Of a stretch of DNA of 45,541 nucleotides, positions 1 through 6,941 are shown piece after piece. Both the position numbers and the translations under genes were made by a program. This DNA comes from Caldifarciminota bacterium (lineage in GTDB: Bacteria; Hydrothermota; Tepidihabitantia; Tepidihabitantales; CAIPLT01). The stretch is from assembly GCA_903865935.1 (NCBI GenBank), contig CAIPLT010000047.1, positions 1 through 45,541 on the forward strand, given 5' to 3'. The notes under the pieces are model-generated. The model was not told the origin of the DNA, ran no database searches, and saw only the letters and a program-made list of their open reading frames with translations. Within the stretch, counting starts at the first letter, position 1, and the number at the start of each line of letters is the position of its first letter.

Positions 1-1
1 C

Positions 2-673
2 TTCTCCTACGACACTGGGTTGAATACCTGGACTCAACTGACCAATGATTCAATACCACCATTCGATTCATTACTGACTAATGGTGTTGGTAAGCTGAAG
101 AAGATATACGTAAAAGACGGCGCAGCAATGGTCAATGATGGCAGTGTAATCTATGCGACTAAGGGTGGCGGTTACAACTTCATGTGGATGTATACACCCG
201 GTGTTGGTTGGGCTCGTGTCGAATCAGTACCGAGATTACACAAGAAGTCGGTAATCAAGACCGGTGGTGCAATGACTTTTGCAAACGGTGGAATCTATTT
301 ACTCAAAGGTAACAAGTCCCCGGAATTCTGGAAATACATTCCGTCACCTTCAGCCGTAGCTTCGGTCAGACCGAGCACGGTCAGTGCAACTATGGTTGAA
401 CATACGACAACCGCAACTGATTTCAGTTTTGGTGTAATACCGAATCCGTTCACGAAACTTGCAGCAATTCGTTACAATATTCCTGTTTCGGGCAAAGTCA
501 CAATTAAACTTTATAATTTGACTGGCAATTTAATTGAAACGATTATTAACGAATATATGCAAGCGGGTACTTATACAACAAACATATCTACTAATTATTT
601 AGCCAAAGGCATATACTTCTTACGTTATGAAAGTCTAACAAATCAAGCGGATATAAAAATAATCATACAATAA
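2..673 (+). CDS. C-terminal part of an exported kelch-propeller protein with sorting tail (5' end outside window)
   Basis: The frame is open from the first bases of the window and reads FSYDTGLNTW before the first TTG, so the gene starts upstream and only its end is seen. Two kelch-type blades are visible, with 'KDGAAMVNDGSVIYATKGGG' and 'KTGGAMTFANGGIYLLKGN' as their glycine-rich cores. From about base 430 comes a sorting domain: 'VIPNPFTKLAAIRYNIP', a 'KLYNLTG' strand, and the end 'GIYFLRYES...IKIIIQ'. Such domains direct proteins through type IX-like secretion or anchor them to the surface; that role is inferred from family knowledge. The blade near bases 115-160 is almost identical at DNA level to bases 21484-21530 of the zincin/kelch gene, so the two are recent paralogues. 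The gene ends in front of a perfect terminator. Confidence 0.9.
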   Translation, partial: FSYDTGLNTWTQLTNDSIPPFDSLLTNGVGKLKKIYVKDGAAMVNDGSVIYATKGGGYNFMWMYTPGVGWARVESVPRLHKKSVIKTGGAMTFANGGIYLLKGNKSPEFWKYIPSPSAVASVRPSTVSATMVEHTTTATDFSFGVIPNPFTKLAAIRYNIPVSGKVTIKLYNLTGNLIETIINEYMQAGTYTTNISTNYLAKGIYFLRYESLTNQADIKIIIQ

Positions 674-690
674 AATATAAAATATATACA

Positions 691-722
691 GGGGCAGGAA
701 GTTTCCTGCCCCTTATTTTTTT
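691..722 (+). terminator. Rho-independent terminator of the first kelch gene
   Basis: A perfect 10-bp stem, GGGGCAGGAA paired with TTCCTGCCCC across a two-base loop, is followed by a T-rich tract (TTATTTTTTT). It lies 18 bases after the stop codon. Confidence 0.93.
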
Positions 723-784
723 AGTTATTTAAAGTATCTTTTTCGATTTTTGCATAGTCTAATAAATTGAAAGAGAGGCGGACT

Positions 785-1534
785 ATGCAGAATACTCTTA
801 GACATGAAGTTTTCCCCAATCTTGGCATACGCAGTCCGATTCTTAACTCCTCAGTCCGAAATACGCGTTTCGCATTCTATTTAACCAATGCGATTATTAT
901 CTTCGTCGTTCTTGCGACGCTTGGATATGTTAAATACAGCAAGTGGCAATACCAGCAAAGAATTACAAAATTCGGGTCACCATTGCGTACAAATGTAGTA
1001 GTCGTATCTTATACAAACTTAGGTCCGCCACCATCAATCACGGGTGGAGAAGTAACAATTCCAATCGCGTTGGCGACAAAAGCGATTGCAAGCGTCGGTG
1101 TTCCAAAACCAGTTCCAGACGCATTAGCCATACAGGAAACTTCACTAGATCAGACCTTGATTTCAGGTATAACAACAGTTAATACTAATGCCAGCGAAAA
1201 TATCGTTGTTGATACGATGATACCACAAATCAATGCGTATGTTCCGCACGAAATCGAGCCAAAATTCCTGTATCAACCGACTTTGGTTTTTCCGTCGGCG
1301 GCGCGCAGTTTTGGTTATGAAGGAACGACTTTTATCAAAGCGCTGTTAGACCTTGACGGTTCGGTGATGAGAATTGCAGTGGTCAAGAGTTCTGGTTTTC
1401 CGATTCTTGATTCTGCGGCAGTTGACTATATTGCGGGCGCCAAATTCTCACCAGCTTTGCAACAGAAAAAACCAGTACGGGTCTGGATTGGACAGACAAT
1501 TACTTTCCAACTTAAAAGTGGCATTAATAAATAG
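785..1534 (+). CDS. TonB-like protein (membrane anchor plus C-terminal TonB domain)
   Basis: This 249-residue protein has a cytoplasmic N-terminus, one membrane helix at about residues 29-48 (FAFYLTNAIIIFVVLATLGY), a periplasmic linker of about 110 residues, and a TonB C-terminal domain over the last ~85 residues. That domain shows 'YPT-like' YQPTLVFPSAAR, then 'GYEGTTFIKALLDLDGSVMRIAVVKSSG' features and 'LDSAAVDYIAGAKFSPALQQKKPVRVWI'. TonB proteins couple the proton motive force to outer-membrane transporters. I use ATG 785 rather than TTG 767 because AGAGAGG lies just before 785 and the 767 start would overlap it. The linker is not strongly Pro-Lys rich, so it may be a short or specialised TonB. 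No ExbB or ExbD gene is next to it. A terminator follows directly. Confidence 0.85.
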   Translation: MQNTLRHEVFPNLGIRSPILNSSVRNTRFAFYLTNAIIIFVVLATLGYVKYSKWQYQQRITKFGSPLRTNVVVVSYTNLGPPPSITGGEVTIPIALATKAIASVGVPKPVPDALAIQETSLDQTLISGITTVNTNASENIVVDTMIPQINAYVPHEIEPKFLYQPTLVFPSAARSFGYEGTTFIKALLDLDGSVMRIAVVKSSGFPILDSAAVDYIAGAKFSPALQQKKPVRVWIGQTITFQLKSGINK

Positions 1535-1557
1535 TCGATCAATAAGAAATAATAACC

Positions 1558-1578
1558 GGGGGCGATTTGCCCCTTTTT
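1558..1578 (+). terminator. Rho-independent terminator of the TonB-like gene
   Basis: GGGGC and GCCCC pair across a GATTT loop, followed by five T residues, 24 bases after the stop codon. Confidence 0.88.
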
Positions 1579-2146
1579 ATTAAAAACAACCTTATGTTAT
1601 AATACAAATGTTAAGTTGTCGTATCATGAAAGTATTAGTTATAACTGATCTTTTTTAAGGCGATTTTTTCTTTTAACATACTCACTTCCATATTCTTAAT
1701 TTAAAATTCTACTAAAGAGGCGTAGCAAACCACCGATCAGGGAGAGAATTTGAGCGGACATGATAACTTAGTTCAGTTACAAAGTTAATTAACAGTTGAT
1801 CTAAAGAGCAAGTAAGTAATAAGATAAGAAAATAATTTTCGAAGTTAAAATAGATGTAAAATCTGAAGTAAAGTACAAATTAGGTAAAGGATTAAAACAG
1901 AAAACTGGTCAGGATATTAACCACGAATGATAGAGGAGGTGAAAATTGTCAGGATGATACTCCACATGAAAAACTTTTAATTTATACAATAAATTTGGCC
2001 GACAAAACACTTGACAAAATAAAATAGTTAGGTAATGATTTTGGGATATAAATATAGGTTAATAGGGTCTTTTGCGTGACCGATATTATCTGGTGTGGAA
2101 ATGATAATTAATAACTTTTTTAGAGTTTCTCATAAATGGAGGATAT
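1579..2146 (+). other. 568-base stretch without a recognisable gene
   Basis: No frame longer than about 25 codons looks coding. It holds a TATAAT at 1598-1603, a ten-codon ORF at 1626 reading MKVLVITDLF then stop, an AGAGGAGGTGA at 1932-1942 with only minute ORFs behind it, and a good promoter at 2011-2038. The same AGAGGAGGTGA 11-mer recurs at 18031-18041 in front of another exported protein. The rest is plain AT-rich sequence. Confidence 0.6.
2011..2038 (+). promoter_or_regulatory. Sigma70-type promoter for the 14-repeat protein
   Basis: TTGACA at 2011-2016 and TAATGA at 2033-2038 are separated by 16 bases. The predicted transcript would start about 100 bases before the ATG at 2147, which has its own GGAGG site at 2138-2142. 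Confidence 0.5.
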
Positions 2147-5100
2147 ATGATTAAAAGATTGTGTTTAATCGTAATATTGGTGATATTGTGCTTTATTAAT
2201 TTTTCACAAGCGAAAAGCAATGTTTCTAAAACTAACGAAACACCGTTTGATATTGAACAGGTAATCAAACAAGTCGGGCATCCGAGAATGAATCTTGATA
2301 AAGACAAAGCAGTCTTGTCCGGCGAATTTCTTGCCGATACCAATCCGGTTTATTTAATAACTGAAGGTGTGCAGGCCGAGGCAGCAGTGGCGTTTGACGG
2401 CGAAAACTATCTGGTGGTTTGGACCGAAGGCGAAAGCGGTAATGACCAGTTGATTGCCGGGTGCCGAGTAAGTAAAACTGGTGATATATTGGACCCAAAT
2501 GGTTTTGGAATAGGCTTTGCAGCGGATGACCAGCGATTGGCTTCAGTTGCCTTTGACGGTACAAATTACCTTGTAGTCTGGCAGGATTATCGGAGCGGTT
2601 CGAATTGGGATATCTATGGAACGCGGGTAACAAAAGATGGTGAAGTACTGGACCCAAGCGGCATCCCAATTTCAACTGCTTCTGATGACCAGGAAAATCC
2701 TTCAGTAGTTTTTGGCGATACATACTATCTGGTGGTGTGGCAGGATTATCGGAGCGGATCAACTTATGATGTTTATAGTGCCCGAATAAGAACAAGCGGT
2801 TCGGTCGTTGACGGCAGCGGTATTCTTATATCCAATAACACGACTGACCAGATACATCCATCAGTCGCTTTTGGTGACACGAACTATTTTGTCGTATGGC
2901 AAGACGGTCGTAATGGTAATGATGACATATATGGTTGCCGGGTCAGTCAGGCTGGTTCGCGACTGGATGGTGCTAATGGGGTTGTAATATCAACCAATAC
3001 CTATAACCAGCAAAATCCGTCAATCGCTTTTAGTAGCAATAATTATCTTGTTACCTGGCAAGACAACCGAAATGGTAACAATGATATATATGGTTGCCGG
3101 GTCAACCAGCTGGGTATCCGATTAGACGGAACCGATGGATTTATGATAACAAATGCGACCAATGACCAAACTGGTCCAAAGGTTTCATTTGATGGTACAA
3201 ATTATTTTGTAGCATGGACTGATGGTCGCAATGGTAGCGGTAATTTTGATATCTATGGTTGCCGAATTAATCAAAACGCAACTATCTTGGACCCGAGCGG
3301 CATTGAAATAACTGCGGTTGTGGATAATCAGGAATATTGTTCGGTCGCGTTTGACGGCACAAATTATCTGGTGGTGTGGCAGGATGACCGCAACATTGAC
3401 AGCGATATTTACTGCAGCCGTTTCAAACCAAGTACACCAATAGTTTTAGATTCACTTGGAATTGCCATAACTATCTACACCAATCAACAGATATTTCCCG
3501 CGGTCGGTTTTGACGGGGTAAATTATCTGGTGGTCTGGCAGGATTATCGGTCGGGCAACACTTGTGATTTGTACGGTATTCGAGTCGATGTGAATGGTAA
3601 TTTACTTGATTCTGCGGCATTTGTTATCGACTCGGCAGCAAATGACCAGCATAATCTGGCGATTGCTTTTGATGGTAATAATTATTTAGTCGTCTGGCAG
3701 GATGAACGGAGCGGTAATGCTAATATTTATGGTCGTTTAATCAGTCCAGGCGGAGTAGTAGGGTCAGAAATTATAATATGCAATGAATCTCACAACCAAT
3801 ATTATCCGGCAGTAGCGTACAAAGATACAAATTATTTAGTGGTCTGGACAGATTATCGTAACCATGGTGTTACGAATTGGGATATTTACGGTTGTTTCGT
3901 GAGTCGTGCAGGTATTGTCAGCAGCGCGTTTGCAATTACCAGTGAAGTAAATATTCAGGAACGACCAGCGGTCGCCTGTGATAATACTAATTATATCGTG
4001 GTGTGGGAAGACCGGCGTAATGGTTCTAAATACGATATTTTTGGTTCGCGAGTCGATTCAACCGGTGTTGTTTTAGACCCGAACGGCATTCCGATATCAG
4101 CGACAACCAATGACCAGTTATATCCGTCAGTCGCTTTTGACGGTACAAATTATTTGATTGTCTGGACCGATAAACGCAGTTACTCTACGACCAATAATGA
4201 TATTTATGGTATTCGATTAAATCAGACAGGCAGTGTTATTGGTTCGGATATTGCGATATCAACTGCCGCCCACAGCCAGATATATCCAAAAGTCGCGTTT
4301 GATGGTTCAAACTATCTGGTGGTCTGGACTGACAATCGCAGTAATACCAATTACGATATTTATGGCAGCCGGGTGAATACCGCCGGCACGATTGATTTTA
4401 CAGTTGCGGTTTCGCTGCAGGGCAATGACCAGACTTATCCGATGATAACACGAGGCAATAGTAGCCAGCTGTTTGTCGTGTTTCAGGGTTGGGCTGGGAC
4501 AATCGGCGATATGCAATATAATACAGCCCGCACCTGGTGTAAAATACTGAATGTTATCAAAGGCTGGGTAAGGAAAACCGATATGCCATCAGCAATTGCA
4601 GGTAAAGGTGTAAAAGATGGCGGTTCAATGGTTGCGGTCAGCGGTAATAAGGGGGAGCCGGTATTGTACGCTTTTCGCGGTTATAAATCCAATGAATTTT
4701 ACAAATTCGACGGTAATTGGATTTTAATGGATTCAATGCGTTATGGTTATAAATTTGGAGTGACACCGCCAACTGTAAATAAGAAAAAGGTCGGCAAGGG
4801 CGCATCATTATGTTATAATGGCACTAATATTATTTATGCGACCAAAGGCAACAGCACAAAAGAGTTCTGGATGTATGAGATTGATAAAAATATATGGACA
4901 GCAAAAGCATATGTTCCGGTGGCGAAGTATCTTAAGGGCGGTACGAGCACGGCACTCTATAATAATAAAATCTACTTGTTAGCCGGCGGACAGAAAATCA
5001 CTGACTCGACCCTGTTCGTATATGACCCGTCCGCGGACACATTGAATGGCATACCCTGGGATACATTAAAACGAGCACCGATTATACCAAGTTATAAAGC

Positions 5101-5845
5101 GTGGAAAGATGGTAGTTGCATTTCTGTTATGGGTAATAGAATCTATGCGCTAAAAGGCGGCGATAAATTCAACTGGTTTTTTGCTTATAATCCAGCTAAT
5201 AATACCTGGGGGACAAGAGAGTCAATTCCCTTATTGGAACCAGTGCTGGATAGGAAAAACAAGGTTAAAGACGGGGCGGCGATAACGAATGATGGCACTA
5301 TTATCTACGCGATAAAAGGCGGAGGCAAACAGGATTTCTGGAAATTTACTCCGAACACAACACCGCCAGACAGTGGAGTATGGACAACGAGTGATACAAT
5401 TACAAGGTCAGATAAAAAATCAGTACCCAAGACCGGAGCATCGCTTGCTTATATTAATGGGAATGTTTATTTATTAAAAGGAAATAATAAACCTGAATTC
5501 TGGCAATACATACCGACCGTTGTAAACAGTGAAAAACAAATACCCAATAGTTGCAATAAAGCTATTATGAGCGAAGTATGCTCTAACCCAATATCATTAT
5601 TTGCAGTTGCGCCAAATCCGGTTACCCAGAATGCATTGATTAAATACTCAGTTCCGATTTCAGGCAAAGTGATGCTTAAGCTCTATAATACAACCGGCAG
5701 ATTAATCAGAACTTTAGTTAATGATAATTGTGAATCTGGTTCTTATACTCTAAATCTTTCAGTTAATTCACTGGCAAAAGGTATTTACTTCTTGAAGTAT
5801 GAAAACCGAGAGAATAAAATGCAGGTAAAACTGATTGTACAGTAA
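2147..5845 (+). CDS. Giant exported double-propeller plus kelch protein with sorting tail
   Basis: The 1232-residue product starts with a signal peptide (MIKRLCLIVILVILCFINFSQA). Residues ~80-785 contain 14 repeats of about 50-55 residues with the core 'AFDGTNYLVVWQDxRxG' followed by 'DIYGxRV' and 'DDQ/NDQ..PSV'; fourteen units fit two seven-bladed beta-propellers. Residues ~806-1120 contain six kelch-like blades, each with a (K)DG or KGG/KTG core. The last ~80 residues are a T9SS type A-like sorting domain (APNPVTQNALIKYSVP, KLYNTTGRLIRTL, GIYFLKYE, ending KLIVQ). The ligand and biological role are unknown; surface display or adhesion is an inference. ATG 2147 has GGAGG four bases upstream. 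The gene is monocistronic, between a promoter at 2011 and a terminator at 5866. Confidence 0.92.
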   Translation: MIKRLCLIVILVILCFINFSQAKSNVSKTNETPFDIEQVIKQVGHPRMNLDKDKAVLSGEFLADTNPVYLITEGVQAEAAVAFDGENYLVVWTEGESGNDQLIAGCRVSKTGDILDPNGFGIGFAADDQRLASVAFDGTNYLVVWQDYRSGSNWDIYGTRVTKDGEVLDPSGIPISTASDDQENPSVVFGDTYYLVVWQDYRSGSTYDVYSARIRTSGSVVDGSGILISNNTTDQIHPSVAFGDTNYFVVWQDGRNGNDDIYGCRVSQAGSRLDGANGVVISTNTYNQQNPSIAFSSNNYLVTWQDNRNGNNDIYGCRVNQLGIRLDGTDGFMITNATNDQTGPKVSFDGTNYFVAWTDGRNGSGNFDIYGCRINQNATILDPSGIEITAVVDNQEYCSVAFDGTNYLVVWQDDRNIDSDIYCSRFKPSTPIVLDSLGIAITIYTNQQIFPAVGFDGVNYLVVWQDYRSGNTCDLYGIRVDVNGNLLDSAAFVIDSAANDQHNLAIAFDGNNYLVVWQDERSGNANIYGRLISPGGVVGSEIIICNESHNQYYPAVAYKDTNYLVVWTDYRNHGVTNWDIYGCFVSRAGIVSSAFAITSEVNIQERPAVACDNTNYIVVWEDRRNGSKYDIFGSRVDSTGVVLDPNGIPISATTNDQLYPSVAFDGTNYLIVWTDKRSYSTTNNDIYGIRLNQTGSVIGSDIAISTAAHSQIYPKVAFDGSNYLVVWTDNRSNTNYDIYGSRVNTAGTIDFTVAVSLQGNDQTYPMITRGNSSQLFVVFQGWAGTIGDMQYNTARTWCKILNVIKGWVRKTDMPSAIAGKGVKDGGSMVAVSGNKGEPVLYAFRGYKSNEFYKFDGNWILMDSMRYGYKFGVTPPTVNKKKVGKGASLCYNGTNIIYATKGNSTKEFWMYEIDKNIWTAKAYVPVAKYLKGGTSTALYNNKIYLLAGGQKITDSTLFVYDPSADTLNGIPWDTLKRAPIIPSYKAWKDGSCISVMGNRIYALKGGDKFNWFFAYNPANNTWGTRESIPLLEPVLDRKNKVKDGAAITNDGTIIYAIKGGGKQDFWKFTPNTTPPDSGVWTTSDTITRSDKKSVPKTGASLAYINGNVYLLKGNNKPEFWQYIPTVVNSEKQIPNSCNKAIMSEVCSNPISLFAVAPNPVTQNALIKYSVPISGKVMLKLYNTTGRLIRTLVNDNCESGSYTLNLSVNSLAKGIYFLKYENRENKMQVKLIVQ
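2387..4503 (+). repeat. Fourteen tandem 'NYLVVW' protein repeats
   Basis: The units are diverged at DNA level, with local near-identity such as 'GTGGTCTGGCAGGATTATCG' variants. Each unit encodes a hydrophobic strand 'NYLVVW', an acidic turn 'QDYRSG' and 'DIYGxRV'. The first starts at FDGENYLVVW and the last, degenerate, unit is 'QLFVVFQGWAG'. Confidence 0.85.
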
Positions 5846-5865
5846 TTAAAATAAACGACTAATAA

Positions 5866-5892
5866 AAAGGGCGGGTTACCCCCGCCCTTTTT
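5866..5892 (+). terminator. Rho-independent terminator, probably bidirectional
   Basis: AAAGGGCGGG pairs with CCCGCCCTTT over a TTACC loop, with A residues before and T residues after, so it can serve the + gene ending at 5845 and the - gene ending at 5927. A near copy of the same stem lies at 22094-22120. Confidence 0.9.
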
Positions 5893-5926
5893 GTTATACA
5901 ATAGGTTTAAATCAAGGGAAAAATAA

Positions 5927-6412
5927 TTATAGTTTTGTTACAAATCCAATCTGAATTTGTCGAATGCTTTTATCATAATCAAAAGATAGTTTTGCCATAT
6001 CTTTAAATTTATACATATTTGCCGAGACATAGGCATCCGCAATAGATAAAAGTTTTACCGTGGCAATCCACCATAAAAGGTTATTGCGTCTATTCTTCAA
6101 GTCTGGGTTGAAATTCTTTTCAAAATCCAAGTGGTCTTTTATGACAAAATAGCCGAGCGTTCCTTCGGCACCAAGAAACAAAGCACCTTTCCAATAATTC
6201 TCAGTATAAAACTGTCCGCCACCGGGTACAACCGCAGAAAGTAACATCGCTAAACCAGCGGATTTCGAATAGTACTTGGCTTGGGAAGTAACTTGCTTGG
6301 TTGTATCAGCAGTTGTATCAGCAAGTGGTCTTGATACGGCAATATTTACAAAAAGCAATAAACATGCGGTTATAATTAGAAATGATAAACTAACAGGCTT
6401 ATGGTTTAACAA
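5927..6412 (-). CDS. DUF5683-like small membrane protein
   Basis: About 161 residues. An N-terminal hydrophobic segment (SLSFLIITACLLLFVNIAVS) looks like a signal peptide or anchor. It is followed by 'SAGLAMLLSAVVPGGGQFYTENYWKGALFLGAEGTLGYF', which resembles the DUF5683 family (GxGQFYNG...KG motif), found in many FCB-group bacteria without a known function. It is the last gene of the valS operon and overlaps the end of the OmpA-like gene. No Shine-Dalgarno site decides the start: TTG 6412 puts the signal sequence at the N-terminus and gives a 14-base overlap, while an earlier TTG at 6466 would add 18 charged residues. Translation is probably coupled to the gene before it. Confidence 0.75.
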   Translation of the reverse strand: MLNHKPVSLSFLIITACLLLFVNIAVSRPLADTTADTTKQVTSQAKYYSKSAGLAMLLSAVVPGGGQFYTENYWKGALFLGAEGTLGYFVIKDHLDFEKNFNPDLKNRRNNLLWWIATVKLLSIADAYVSANMYKFKDMAKLSFDYDKSIRQIQIGFVTKL

Positions 6413-6941
6413 TGATTTCAATTCTGCGGTTTTTGCTTTTTCCTTCTGGTGTATTAGTTGTATCAACTGGTTTAGTCGCGCCGTAACCGATACAGGTCAA
6501 ACGGTCTTTGCTAATACCCCAGGATTGTAAGAAATTAACCACGACCATTGCTTTAGCATAAGAGAGTTCCCGGTCCGTCGGATAGGTCTTAATTAATTCA
6601 TTTGGAACCGTTTGGTTATCCGAAAAACCCGCAACCATAATTTCATTGTTGGTTTCATTTAGCTTTGGAATCATATCCTTAAGTATCAGTTGTGCTGGTT
6701 CGGTTAAAGTAAAGCTGGTTGGCTCGCTAAACAGGTCATCCCATAAAAAAGTCTGAGTGTACAGCGGTTCTAAAACCGTGCTGTTTGATTTGTCCTCTAG
6801 TTCTTTAACCTGATTCTGCCACATCAGGTTTTCATTAGTCAAGCGGGTATTCTCGTCCTGCAAAGGAAGGTATCGGACATTATAGATTAAAAGTCCGATT
6901 GCAATTATTACTAAAAATAAAATCCAGCCAAGTAATTTCAT
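6399..6941 (-). CDS. Membrane-anchored OmpA/MotB-like peptidoglycan-binding protein
   Basis: The 180-residue protein has an N-terminal membrane helix at residues 3-21, a short coiled coil (TRLTNENLMWQNQVKELEDK), and a C-terminal OmpA-like domain. The domain shows 'IMVAGFSDNQTV', 'DRELSYAKAMVVVNFLQSWG', 'RLTCIGYGATKPV' and the closing 'KSKNRRIEIIV', matching the NRRVEI signature. Such domains bind peptidoglycan diaminopimelate non-covalently, so it probably ties the inner membrane to the cell wall. It is not MotB proper, because no MotA or flagellar gene is near. Its ATG overlaps the valS stop codon as ATGA, with AGGAGG inside the end of valS, so the two are translationally coupled. Confidence 0.85.
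   Translation of the reverse strand: MKLLGWILFLVIIAIGLLIYNVRYLPLQDENTRLTNENLMWQNQVKELEDKSNSTVLEPLYTQTFLWDDLFSEPTSFTLTEPAQLILKDMIPKLNETNNEIMVAGFSDNQTVPNELIKTYPTDRELSYAKAMVVVNFLQSWGISKDRLTCIGYGATKPVDTTNTPEGKSKNRRIEIIVKP

Noticed and set aside
1626-1658. Ten-codon ORF MKVLVITDLF, like the start of a glycosyltransferase, with TATAAT upstream
   Set aside because: It stops after ten codons and no frame nearby continues the family. A decayed gene start is possible but cannot be supported.
2265-2795. 176-codon minus-strand ORF
   Set aside because: It is antisense to the start of the 14-repeat gene and its product is rich in His, Arg and Pro without any domain.
2387-4503. Tandem repeats as a CRISPR-like array
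   Set aside because: Unit length is ~160 bases, the units are diverged and coding in one frame, and no cas gene is present.
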